The notes under the pieces were generated by a model. That model did not search any database and had not been told where the DNA came from. It worked only from the letters and a program-made list of their open reading frames with translations. Position numbers and translations under genes: made by a program. A stretch of DNA of 64,000 nt from Micromonospora mirobrigensis (GTDB lineage Bacteria; Actinomycetota; Actinomycetes; Mycobacteriales; Micromonosporaceae), in the NCBI RefSeq assembly GCF_900091555.1, contig NZ_FMCX01000005.1:248001-312000 (forward strand), written 5' to 3'. Numbering within the stretch: the stretch's first letter is position 1; every line of letters begins with the position of its first letter. Of the stretch, positions 54,169 to 62,547 are shown piece by piece.

Positions 54169-55464
54169 TCAGCCGTTCGCACCGGCCGGTGCCGGTTCCT
54201 TGGCGGAGCCGCGTTCCGACGCGTCCTGGGTGCGCTCGCCCTCCCGGTCGAGCAGCTGCATCACCGGGGTGGCGGCCACCCCGTGCACCACCACCGACAC
54301 CAGCACCACCAGGCCGGCCATCGCCCAGACGAGCTGCGCCTGCTGGAACTCCGTCTTGGTCGTGGCGTACGCCAGGTAGTAGAACGAGCCGACGCCCCGG
54401 ATGCCGAACGCGGAGATCACCCAGTGCTCCGCCGGCCGGCCGGGCGCCCCGCGCAGCGACAACCAGCCCGCCAGCGGGCGGATCACGAAGATCAGGGCCA
54501 GCCCCACCGCGGCGGCCTGCCAGGTCAGCGGCTTGAGCAGCCCGCCGACGATCGCGCCGCCGAAGAGCAGCAGCAGCATCACGGTGAGCAGCCGCTCCAC
54601 CTGCTCGGCGAAGTCGTGCAGCACCGAGTGGAACTCGTGGGTCCGCTCGGCCGCCCGGATCGCCCGCGCGGCCACGAAGACGGCGAGGAAGCCGTACCCG
54701 CCGGCCACCTCGACCAGCCCGTACGCCAGGAAGGTCGCGGCCAGGGCCAGGAAGCCCTCGGCGTGCTTGGCCAGCCGGATCTCCCTGGGCGCCCGGAAGA
54801 AGAGCTTGCCGAGCAGCCAGCCGATCAGCAGGCCGCCGCCCACCCCGACGGCGAGCTTGTAGAGCACGTCGACGGCGAACCACTCGGCGAACCAGTCGGC
54901 CGGGGCGAGGCTGGTGGAGGCGATGGCGATCGCCGCGTACACGAAGGGGAAGGCCAGGCCGTCGTTGAGCCCGGCCTCGGAGGTGAGGGCGAAGCGCACC
55001 TCGTCCTCGGAGTCCTCCGCGTCGGTCGGCTCGCCGACCTGCACGTCGGAGGCGAGCACCGGGTCGGTGGGGGCCAGCGCGGCACCCAGCAGCAGCGCGG
55101 TGGCCGGGACCAGGCCCGCCCACCACCAGCCGAGCAGCGCCACCGCCGCGATGCACAGCGGCATGGCGATGGCCAGCAGCCGCCAGGTCGACGACCAGCG
55201 GCGCCAGCTCAGCGGCCGGTCGATCTTCAGGCCGGCGCCCATCAGGGCGACGATCACCCCCACCTCGGTCAGGTGGGTGGTGAACGTGTCGAAGCGGAGC
55301 GGGTCGGGCACGGGCAGCCCGACCGGGAGCAGGAACACCAGCATGCCCAGCCCCAGGAAGGCGATCGGCATGGACAGGGGTCGGCGTTCCAGCACGCGGG
55401 GCAGGATCCCCGCGAGCAGGGCGCCGATCCCCACCACTGCGAACGCCACGTCTACCGGCTCCAC
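54169..55464 (-). CDS. Cation:proton antiporter (CPA family)
   Basis: Membrane exchanger of 431 residues with about twelve hydrophobic segments. Transport residues: GAALAPTDPVLASDVQVG (TDP motif) and FALTSEAGLNDGLAFPFVY (ND pair), then FGIRGVGSFYYLAYA near the C-terminus. The loop between TDP and ND is strongly acidic (DAEDSEDE). It starts at GTG 55464. The last 20 residues are charged and probably cytoplasmic. Distinct from the CPA1 antiporter at 29777 in lacking the long tail. Confidence 0.87.
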   Translation of the reverse strand: MEPVDVAFAVVGIGALLAGILPRVLERRPLSMPIAFLGLGMLVFLLPVGLPVPDPLRFDTFTTHLTEVGVIVALMGAGLKIDRPLSWRRWSSTWRLLAIAMPLCIAAVALLGWWWAGLVPATALLLGAALAPTDPVLASDVQVGEPTDAEDSEDEVRFALTSEAGLNDGLAFPFVYAAIAIASTSLAPADWFAEWFAVDVLYKLAVGVGGGLLIGWLLGKLFFRAPREIRLAKHAEGFLALAATFLAYGLVEVAGGYGFLAVFVAARAIRAAERTHEFHSVLHDFAEQVERLLTVMLLLLFGGAIVGGLLKPLTWQAAAVGLALIFVIRPLAGWLSLRGAPGRPAEHWVISAFGIRGVGSFYYLAYATTKTEFQQAQLVWAMAGLVVLVSVVVHGVAATPVMQLLDREGERTQDASERGSAKEPAPAGANG

Positions 55465-55567
55465 GACACCACCCTTCGGCCTCGCCCGTGCCTCGGGGAG
55501 GTGGTGACACTCCTTGCCCTGCGGACCACCCGGCCAATCGTGACTGTCCGGGTTGTCCGGGTGATCG

Positions 55568-56245
55568 TCACCGCAGGGCGGCGATGGGGCTCTCCGCCAG
55601 GCCGGCCAGCAGCGCCGCCGGGTCGTCGTAGACGGCCACCGCGCCCGCGCCGGCCAGCTCGCCGCGGCTGGTGCCGCCGCAGGCCAGCCCGATGCAGGGG
55701 ATGTCCAGCTTGCCGGCCGCCGCCACGTCCCAGACCGAGTCGCCGACGAAGACCACCTCGGCGGCGTCCAGCCCGGCCTGCTCCAGCGCGGCGATCAGGA
55801 TGTCCGGCGCCGGCTTGCTCTGCTGCGCGTCGGCCGAACTGGTCACCGTGTCGATCACGTCGTCGGCGTCGAGCACCTTGCGCAGCGCGGCCAGCTCGTG
55901 CTCGGCGGCGGAGGTGGCCAGCACCACCCGCAGCCCCCGCGCCGCGCAGGCCCGCAACAGCTCCCTGGCGCCGGGCAGCGGGGCCAGCCGTTCGAACCAG
56001 CCGGCGAAGAGGCTGTCGTGGGCGTCGCGGAGCCTGTCGTCCTGGTCCCGGTCGCGTTCCGCGCCGAGCAGGTGGTCGAGGAGCTTGTCCGAGCCCATTC
56101 CGATGGACCTGTGGATGACCGCCATGGGCACCCGGTGGTCGGCCTGCCGTAGTGCCTCCCACCAGGCGACGGTGTGCAGGTAGGTCGTGTCGACGAGGGT
56201 CCCGTCGACGTCGAGGAGGACTCCGCTGCGCTTCAGATCGGGCAT
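55568..56245 (-). CDS. HAD-family hydrolase (phosphoglycolate phosphatase-like)
   Basis: HAD phosphatase of 225 residues. Motif I VLLDVDGTLVDTTYLH (nucleophile Asp13, second Asp15), motif II VVLATSAAEHE, the lysine in QQSKPAPDILI, and motif IV EVVFVGDSVWDV. A helical cap follows motif I. It starts 10 bases after the stop of the SpoIIE-type phosphatase gene on the same strand, so the two are in one operon. Substrate unknown. Confidence 0.86.
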   Translation of the reverse strand: MPDLKRSGVLLDVDGTLVDTTYLHTVAWWEALRQADHRVPMAVIHRSIGMGSDKLLDHLLGAERDRDQDDRLRDAHDSLFAGWFERLAPLPGARELLRACAARGLRVVLATSAAEHELAALRKVLDADDVIDTVTSSADAQQSKPAPDILIAALEQAGLDAAEVVFVGDSVWDVAAAGKLDIPCIGLACGGTSRGELAGAGAVAVYDDPAALLAGLAESPIAALR

Positions 56246-56255
56246 GGCGCTCCTC

Positions 56256-58412
56256 CTACCCGTCAGAACCGCCCGCGACGCCTGGCCGGTCGGCCGGGAT
56301 GAGGATCTCGAACCAGACGGTCGAGCCGCGCACCGTCGGGTCGGTGCCCCAGGCGTCGCTCAGCTCCTCGATCAGCCCGAGTCCCCGACCCCGGCTGCTC
56401 AGCGTGTCGGTCTGGGCGCGGGTCACCGTGCCGCGGGTGCCGGAGTCGGCGACCGAGACCAGCAGCCGTTCCGGGCTGAGGTCGACCGCCACCCGGGCGG
56501 CCGTGCCGGCGTGCAGCAGCGCGTTGGTGGTCAGCTCGCTGGTGCACAGCACCGCCGCGCCGATCACCTGCTCGGGCACCTGCCACTCGGTGAGCTGGCC
56601 GGTCATCCAGTGTCGGACCCGGCTCGGCGCGGTCGGCTCGGCCGGCACCTCCATGCTCGCCGACCGGCTCGGCCGGACCGCGTGCTCCACCGCCAGCACC
56701 GCGACGTCGTCCTCGGTGGCGCCGGGCACCGCCGCGCTGGCCACCGCGCAGAGCGCCCGGGGGTCGCCGCTGCCCGCCCCGGCCACCGCCGCCGCCAGCC
56801 CGTCCAGCCCCGCCGACAGGTCCTTACAGCGTCGCTCGACCACCCCGTCGCTGAACATCAGCAGGGTGTCGCCGGCGGTGAACGGCACGGTGGCCGTACC
56901 CGGCCGGCAGCCCAGCCCCAGCGGCGGGCCGGCGGGCAGGTCGACGTAGCGGGCGGTGCCCGTGCCGTCCGGGGCGCAGCGCCGGATCAGCGGCGCCGGG
57001 TGCCCGGCGCTGGCCAGGGTGACCTGCTGCGACTCCAGGTCGATCACCCCGAAGACCACCGTGACGAACAGCTCGTGGGTGTCGGCCTCGGTGCCGAGGC
57101 TGGCGACCAGCCGGTCGAGGCCGCCGAGCACCGCGTCCGGGCGGGGGTCGCTCAGCGCCAGCGCACGCAGCGCGGCGCGGACCTGCCCCATCCGGGCGGC
57201 GGCCTGCACGTCGTGGCCCGCCACGTCGCCCAGCACCACGCCCAGCCCGCCGCTGGGCAGGGTGAACGCGTCGTAGAAGTCGCCACCGGCGGCGTTGCCG
57301 TCGACGCCCGGCTCGTAGCGGGCGGCGATCCGCAGCCGAGGCATCGCCGGCAGGTGCTCCGGCAGCATGCTGCGTTGCAGCAGCTGGGCGGTGCCGTGCT
57401 GGGTCTCGAACCGGCGGGCCCGCTCGGCGGCCTGGCCGACCAGCTCCACCGCCGCGGCGAGCAGGGCCCGTTCCGCGCCGGTCCAGACGTGCGCCTCCTG
57501 GTAGCCCACCGCCAGCGCGCCGCGGATCACCGACGAGCGCAGCGGCAGCGCCGCCAGCGCCCGGATCTTCTGGTCGTGCCGGTCCACCGCGTTGTCCCGC
57601 AGCGGCTGCCCGTCGGTGATCAGGAACGGCACCCCGCTGCGGGCGGTGGCGATCGCCGGGGCGGCGGAGTCGCCGGCGGCCCGCCGCCACAGCGGTGGCA
57701 GTCGCTCGTCCGCCTCGTCCAGCAGCTCGCCGCGGACCCGCCGCACGGTCCGCCAGTTGCTGCCCTCGTCGATCGCGAAGGCCACCCGGTCGGCGTCGAA
57801 CGACCCCAGCGCGTAGCGCAGGGTCACCCGCGCCACGTCGTCCAGGGTGAGCGTGCCGGCCAGCGCGGCGGCGAAGTCGCTGAGGCTCTGCAACTGCTGG
57901 GTGACCTGGCTGGTCTGCACCAGCACGCTCAGCACGCCGACGATGCGGCCCGCGCTGTCCTGCACCGCCGCGTGCGCCCGGGTGAAGGCGACCCGGCCGG
58001 CCGTGCCGAGGCTGCGGTGGATCGGCAGCGTCGAGTCGCGTTCCAGGAACGGCTCGCCCCGCCGGTAGGCGCGCTCGATCACCTCGGCGGCGCCGGGGGT
58101 GTGCCAGACGTCGGCGAAGACCTCGGCGGCGGGCCGACCGATCGCGGCGGGGTGCCGGGCGCCGAGCACCTCGGCGTACCCCTCGTTGTAGAGCAGCAGG
58201 AAGTCGTCGCCGTAGAGCAGGCACATCGGCACCGGCGAGGCGAGCACGACGTCGATGACCGCGCGTACGGCGGGGTCCCACCGCTCGCGGGGGCCCAGCG
58301 GGGTGTCGCCCCACGGGTGGGCGAGCACCGCGGTCGCCGCGTCGGTGGGCTCGGGAGCCTCCGTGGGAGCGGGAGCGGATGGGGTGGGAACTCGCCCGAC
58401 CGTGCCTGGCAT
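56256..58412 (-). CDS. PAS-GAF-SpoIIE phosphatase with C-terminal HATPase domain
   Basis: Multidomain sensor/regulator of 718 residues, soluble. Order: PAS-like domain (about 45-170, LLYGDDFLLLYNEGYAEVLG), GAF domain (about 185-340), then SpoIIE/PP2C-type phosphatase (about 360-570). Phosphatase markers are DGNAAGGDFYDAF, VLGDVAGHDVQAAARM and LLMFSDGVVERR. An RsbW-like HATPase follows (about 600-705: SELTTNALLHAG, VSVADSGTRG, GRGLGLIEELSDAWG). Such proteins set anti-anti-sigma phosphorylation in partner-switching, here with kinase-like and phosphatase modules in one chain. No STAS antagonist is adjacent. First gene of an operon with the HAD gene. Confidence 0.9.
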   Translation of the reverse strand: MPGTVGRVPTPSAPAPTEAPEPTDAATAVLAHPWGDTPLGPRERWDPAVRAVIDVVLASPVPMCLLYGDDFLLLYNEGYAEVLGARHPAAIGRPAAEVFADVWHTPGAAEVIERAYRRGEPFLERDSTLPIHRSLGTAGRVAFTRAHAAVQDSAGRIVGVLSVLVQTSQVTQQLQSLSDFAAALAGTLTLDDVARVTLRYALGSFDADRVAFAIDEGSNWRTVRRVRGELLDEADERLPPLWRRAAGDSAAPAIATARSGVPFLITDGQPLRDNAVDRHDQKIRALAALPLRSSVIRGALAVGYQEAHVWTGAERALLAAAVELVGQAAERARRFETQHGTAQLLQRSMLPEHLPAMPRLRIAARYEPGVDGNAAGGDFYDAFTLPSGGLGVVLGDVAGHDVQAAARMGQVRAALRALALSDPRPDAVLGGLDRLVASLGTEADTHELFVTVVFGVIDLESQQVTLASAGHPAPLIRRCAPDGTGTARYVDLPAGPPLGLGCRPGTATVPFTAGDTLLMFSDGVVERRCKDLSAGLDGLAAAVAGAGSGDPRALCAVASAAVPGATEDDVAVLAVEHAVRPSRSASMEVPAEPTAPSRVRHWMTGQLTEWQVPEQVIGAAVLCTSELTTNALLHAGTAARVAVDLSPERLLVSVADSGTRGTVTRAQTDTLSSRGRGLGLIEELSDAWGTDPTVRGSTVWFEILIPADRPGVAGGSDG

Positions 58413-58601
58413 GGAGGCAGCCTATCCGGAGCCCTCGACGGTCGCCCCGATCGCGCCGGCCGGCCCGGCCCGACGGAGGATTACGCCAGTTCAGGGCCGG
58501 TCTGCCGGCCGATGTCGGGAAAATCCGCCAGGTGGCTGCGGCGTGCTGCCCGATCGAGGGGGTATGCGGGCGGCGCTAGTCCATGCGACAGGAGGGACAT
58601 C

Positions 58602-59453
58602 ATGCCGAAAACCCTCGCGGTCGGGCAGGCCGACATCGGTTCCGCCCTGACCGACTTCTGGAGGTCGGTGCTGCTCTTCATCCCGAGGGCCATCGCGTTC
58701 ATCGTGATCCTCGTGGTGGGCTGGCTCATCGCCCGAGCCGTGCTGAAGATCGTGGACGCGGCACTGGAACGGGTCGGGTTCGACCGGGCGGTCGAACGCG
58801 GCGGCATCAAACGCGCGCTGGAACGGACCAAGTACGACGCCAGTGACATCCTGGCCAAACTGGCCTACTACGCCGTGCTGCTGTTCACCCTGCAGTTCGC
58901 CTTCGGGGTGTGGGGACCCAACGCGATCAGTGACCTGATCCGCGGCGTGATCTCCTGGCTGCCCAGGGCGTTCGTGGCGATCGTCATCGTGGTCGTGGCC
59001 GCGGCCATCGCCAACGCGGTGAAGGATCTGATCACCGGGGCGCTGGGCGGGCTGTCGTACGGCAAGGTGCTGGCGGACCTGACCGCCGTGTTCATCCTGG
59101 CGCTCGGTGTCATCGCCGCGCTCAACCAGGTGGGCATCGCGACCACGGTCACGACGCCGGTGCTGATCGCGGTCTTGGCGACGGTGGCCGGCATCCTGAT
59201 CGTCGGCGTCGGCGGTGGTCTGGTCAAGCCGATGCAGAACCGCTGGGACGGCTGGCTCAACCGGATGGCCGAGGAGTCCCGGGCGATCCAGGCGCAGCGG
59301 CAGGGGCAGAACGCCGGGCGCAGCGACTACGAGCGGCAGATGGCCGACCGTGGTGGTCAGCGTACCCAGGTGATGCCGGAGTCCTCGATGACCGGATCGC
59401 GCGGCGGCCGGCCGGGGGACGAGACCCAGCAGTTCGGTCGGCCGAACGGCTGA
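58602..59453 (+). CDS. Mechanosensitive-channel-like membrane protein with TM-helix repeats
   Basis: Membrane protein of 283 residues. Hydrophobic segments lie at about 22-45 (IPRAIAFIVILVVGWLIA), 85-110, 120-145, 160-185 and 190-210. The pattern of conserved TM-helix repeats (VGFDRAVERGGIKRALERTK between segments) matches small MscS-related proteins. A full MscS beta domain is absent; the last 70 residues are polar and disordered. The start is ATG 58602 with GGAGGG six bases upstream. Divergent from the SpoIIE phosphatase gene. Channel activity is inferred from family only. Confidence 0.8.
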   Translation: MPKTLAVGQADIGSALTDFWRSVLLFIPRAIAFIVILVVGWLIARAVLKIVDAALERVGFDRAVERGGIKRALERTKYDASDILAKLAYYAVLLFTLQFAFGVWGPNAISDLIRGVISWLPRAFVAIVIVVVAAAIANAVKDLITGALGGLSYGKVLADLTAVFILALGVIAALNQVGIATTVTTPVLIAVLATVAGILIVGVGGGLVKPMQNRWDGWLNRMAEESRAIQAQRQGQNAGRSDYERQMADRGGQRTQVMPESSMTGSRGGRPGDETQQFGRPNG

Positions 59454-59615
59454 GCCGGACGACGGTGCGACGAGGGTGTCCGCGGGGCGATCGCGGGCAC
59501 CCTCCGCCGCGCCCGGACCAGGTGCCGGGGATCCAGCGCGCGGGTCGGGGAGCGGACCGCCAGCAGGCAAGGTCCCAACGCGCACCGGTGAACCGACCGG
59601 CGGGCCCGTCAGACC

Positions 59616-59647
59616 ACGGGGGAGGCGGGCGAACCCGCCTCCCCCGT
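59616..59647. terminator. Perfect 14-bp hairpin terminator
   Basis: Arms ACGGGGGAGGCGGG (59616-59629) and its complement (59634-59647) around a CGAA tetraloop. It lies between convergent genes ending at 59453 and 59678 and marks the 3' end of the GTP cyclohydrolase operon. The rest of 59454-59677 holds nothing else that I can support. Confidence 0.85.
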
Positions 59648-59677
59648 ACGCGCCACCGCCGGTCACCTAGCCGACGG

Positions 59678-60349
59678 TCACTCCTGGGCCTCGACCGGGC
59701 CGAGCTGGTGTCCGAGCCTGGTCACCTTCGTACGCAGGTAGCCGAAGTTGTCGGCGTTGACGAAGGAGGTGGTCGGCACCCGCTCGGTCACCTCGATGCC
59801 GCACTCCCGCAATCCGGCGATCTTCTCGGGATTGTTCGTGAGGAGGCGGATCCGGGTGATGCCGAGGCTGTGCAGCATCTGCGCGGCGGCATCGTAGCGG
59901 CGAGCGTCGACGGGCATGTCCAGACTGAGGTTGGCGTCCACCGTGTCCAGCCCCTGCTCCTGCAACGCATAGGCGTCGATCTTGTTGTACAGGCCGATGC
60001 CCCGCCCCTCCTGGCGCAGGTACAACAGCACCCCTCCCTGCGCCCTGATCAGCTCGATGGCCTCGTTGAGCTGGGGCCCGCAGTCGCATCGCGCCGAGCC
60101 GAGAACATCTCCGGTCAGGCATTCCGAGTGCATGCGGACCAGCGGTACCGAGTCCTCCGGCCCCGGCCAGTGCACGGCCAGGTGTTCAGCTCCGTCGCAG
60201 AGAGCGTCGAAGCTGTAGAGGTGTGGCTCCTGGGCCCCGTTGGAACTCCACAGCGGCAGGGTGATCCGCTGGCGGATCGGTACGTTCTCGGCGGGTGCCG
60301 CGACGACCTGAAGCACGGCGCCGTCGCCGGCCGTACTCATGTTCACCAT
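59678..60349 (-). CDS. Stand-alone GTP cyclohydrolase II (RibA/ToxB-type)
   Basis: Opens the imidazole ring of GTP, releasing formate and pyrophosphate, to give a diaminopyrimidinone ribotide. It has 223 residues without the RibB (DHBP synthase) domain usual in primary riboflavin operons. Zinc ligands are Cys77, Cys88 and Cys90 (SECLTGDVLGSARCDCG). Active-site segment GGVLLYLRQEGRGIGLYNK holds Tyr110, which aligns with the E. coli Tyr105 that defines true GTP cyclohydrolase II. The guanine/phosphate region is RLLTNNPEKI. ATG 60349 is used with AAGGAG six bases upstream; ATG 60367 overlaps the previous stop. Last gene of the operon; context points to secondary metabolism rather than riboflavin. 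Confidence 0.92.
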   Translation of the reverse strand: MVNMSTAGDGAVLQVVAAPAENVPIRQRITLPLWSSNGAQEPHLYSFDALCDGAEHLAVHWPGPEDSVPLVRMHSECLTGDVLGSARCDCGPQLNEAIELIRAQGGVLLYLRQEGRGIGLYNKIDAYALQEQGLDTVDANLSLDMPVDARRYDAAAQMLHSLGITRIRLLTNNPEKIAGLRECGIEVTERVPTTSFVNADNFGYLRTKVTRLGHQLGPVEAQE

Positions 60350-60363
60350 TGCTGTCTCCTTGC

Positions 60364-61374
60364 TCATCGCAGGCTGTCGAGGACGTGGCCGTTGGCGGGT
60401 CGTAGTTGCCGCGACCTGCGGAGGTCGACCTGGACGTAGACCCGGTGCAGCCACCGGTCAGTGCCGTCGAAGCGAGGCTGATAGGCGGTGCGGCCATGGA
60501 CGCTGATCCGGTTGTCGACCACCGCGAGGTCGCCCACCTGGAGTTTGATCTCGTGCGTGACCTCTCCCATCGCCCGCCCGAGCCGGGCGAGCGCCTCGGT
60601 GGCCTCGGCGTCGACCGCCTTCGTGACGGCGAAGTCGACGCAGAGGTCGGGGTCCTCGACGGCGCCGTGCAGCACCGGGCCGACCTGAGCCTCCATCAGC
60701 TCGCCGAAGGAGCGCGGCGGCGAGGTGCGGAAGCGTGGCTGCCGAAGCGTGGCGATCGTCCGGTCGTCCAGCAGCGGCAGCGCGCGCCGCACCGACGACA
60801 GCCGGAGCCCGGCCTCCCCGGCGGGATCGGCGCGGACGCAGAGCAGCAGGACATAGTCCGGCCGGTACGGATGGAAGGCGTTCTCGGTGTGCATCAGGAG
60901 TTCCACCGCCCCGGCGTTGCTCTGGTCGGTTCTCAACTCCGGCACCGGAACGACGTCCTGGACCAGCGCCCCGGACTTCTCCTGCCGATACGCCACCGGG
61001 TGGCCGAGCTGCTGGGCGAGCAGCATCAGCGCGGCCGACGCCAGGCTCGGGACCCGGCGTACCGAGCCGGCCACGGTCGGGGTGGCGGGTGTGGCGCGGT
61101 CGGTGGGCACACCGCCGAGCACCATGGCACCCGCGGGCCCGCTGTCGTACCCGAAGCAGACGAGCGGGTCGCGGATCACGGCCGGCAGGGTGGCGCCGGC
61201 CAGGCGTACCTGCTGGAGCCAGCCCTGGTCGTCGAGGTGGGCGTCGTCGAGGCAGAGCGAGCCGGCCGTCTCGGCGAGCTGGCGCGTCGCGGGTTCCGCC
61301 AGGCGGTGGCGCGGTGGGGGTGGCACCTCGCGGCCGACCGACCGGCGATCGAGTTGAATGACGGATTGTGGCAT
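60364..61374 (-). CDS. Fe(II)/2-oxoglutarate oxygenase, clavaminate synthase/AsnO/VioC-like
   Basis: Non-heme iron oxygenase of 336 residues. The iron triad reads as HTE (His162, Glu164 in LLMHTENAFHPYRPDY) and a distal His293 (DNRISVHGRTAYQPRF). Arg311 in DRWLHRVYVQ is placed to bind 2-oxoglutarate. This spacing and length match the group that beta-hydroxylates free amino acids (AsnO on Asn, VioC on Arg) and clavaminate synthase. An amino-acid or aminoacyl substrate is therefore likely but not proven. Its stop lies within the leader of the GTP cyclohydrolase II gene, indicating tight coupling. Confidence 0.87.
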   Translation of the reverse strand: MPQSVIQLDRRSVGREVPPPPRHRLAEPATRQLAETAGSLCLDDAHLDDQGWLQQVRLAGATLPAVIRDPLVCFGYDSGPAGAMVLGGVPTDRATPATPTVAGSVRRVPSLASAALMLLAQQLGHPVAYRQEKSGALVQDVVPVPELRTDQSNAGAVELLMHTENAFHPYRPDYVLLLCVRADPAGEAGLRLSSVRRALPLLDDRTIATLRQPRFRTSPPRSFGELMEAQVGPVLHGAVEDPDLCVDFAVTKAVDAEATEALARLGRAMGEVTHEIKLQVGDLAVVDNRISVHGRTAYQPRFDGTDRWLHRVYVQVDLRRSRQLRPANGHVLDSLR

Positions 61375-61451
61375 GTGTGCTCCCGGTCAAGGTGGCGTGC
61401 GATGGGCAGGGCGGCGCGGCACAGGCTCCGCCCCGGTTGGGCGCGGTGCGC

Positions 61452-62471
61452 TCAGGTCGCGGCCAGCTTCTGGTAGATGGCCAGGTAACCGTCGACCATG
61501 GTGTCCTGGCTGAACCGTTCGACGACCCGGGCGCGACACGCGTACGGGTCGAGACCCGCCAGGTCAGGGACCGCCTCGCACAGTTCGTCGACAGTGGTCC
61601 GAACGAAGCCGGTGACCCCGTCGGCGACCAGTTCTCGCGCCGAACCCCGATCCAGCACCAGCACCGGCACTCCGCACGCCATGGCCTCGGCCATCACCAG
61701 GCCGAACGGCTCCTCCCAGTGGATCGGCAGGACCATCGCGGCGGCACCCTGGATCAGCTCCACCTTCTGCGGGCCGTCGACCTCACCGATCATGCGGATC
61801 TGGTCGCCGTCGACGTACGGCGCGACCTGGGCGTCGTAGAAGGCTCGGTCGGAGGGATCCACCCGGCCGGCGATGACCAGTCGGCGCCCGGTCGCCAGGG
61901 CGATCCGCACGGCGTCCGCGGTGCCCTTGCGCTCGCTGAGCGTCGCCATGTGCAGCAGGTAGTTCCGCCCGTCGAGGCGTCTCGGGTCGAGCGTGAACCG
62001 GTCGATGTCGATGCCGTTGTAGACGGTGTCGATCCAGTTCAGGTCGGTGACACCGAACCGACGCTGGCTGTCGCTGATGGAGACGAAGGCGGCCTCCCGC
62101 GCGTGCTCGTACACCGGGCGGATGACCTCCCAGCCGGTGGTGCCGTGCACGGTGGTGACCATCGGCAGCGGTGCGAAGCGGCGGAACGGAAGTGCGGCGG
62201 TCGAGTGGTTGTGCAGGACGTCGAAGTCCGTCATCTGCTGCAGCGACTCCGAGGCGTGCACCACCTCCCGCTGCCAGTCGAAGCTGTCCCGGTCGGTCAG
62301 TCGGGTGCTGACCAGCCGTGCCCGGGTCCGGGAGGCCGGGTGGGCGAAGAGGGTCACCTCGTGACCCCGGTCGACGAGTGCGTCGGTCAGTTCGGCGATC
62401 ACCCGCTCGACCCCGCCGTAGCCGACGGGCGGACAAGGAAGGTAGGGGGGCGCGAGTTGTGCGATCCTCAT
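61452..62471 (-). CDS. GT4-family glycosyltransferase
   Basis: Retaining, GT-B fold glycosyltransferase of 339 residues. The N-terminal acceptor domain opens with RIAQLAPPYLPCPPVGYGGV and ERVIAELTDALVDRGHEVTL. The donor domain shows HMATLSERKG, LVIAGRVDP and the EX7E motif in HWEEPFGLVMAEAMACG. ATG 62471 has GGAGAGGA upstream; the longer frame is not conserved. No membrane anchor. It lies in the operon between the WD40 and oxygenase genes and may glycosylate the cluster product, although a cell-envelope role cannot be excluded. Confidence 0.88.
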   Translation of the reverse strand: MRIAQLAPPYLPCPPVGYGGVERVIAELTDALVDRGHEVTLFAHPASRTRARLVSTRLTDRDSFDWQREVVHASESLQQMTDFDVLHNHSTAALPFRRFAPLPMVTTVHGTTGWEVIRPVYEHAREAAFVSISDSQRRFGVTDLNWIDTVYNGIDIDRFTLDPRRLDGRNYLLHMATLSERKGTADAVRIALATGRRLVIAGRVDPSDRAFYDAQVAPYVDGDQIRMIGEVDGPQKVELIQGAAAMVLPIHWEEPFGLVMAEAMACGVPVLVLDRGSARELVADGVTGFVRTTVDELCEAVPDLAGLDPYACRARVVERFSQDTMVDGYLAIYQKLAAT

Positions 62472-62547
62472 GCGGGTCCTCTCCTGCGCGGATCGGGATT
62501 GGTTGTGGAACGGCGACGCCGAGTCGCCCGTACGGCGACGGGCGGGT

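Noticed and set aside
59476..59670. 64-codon Pro/Gly/Arg-rich frame after the mechanosensitive-channel-like gene
   Set aside because: No ribosome site, low complexity, and it runs through a perfect terminator hairpin.
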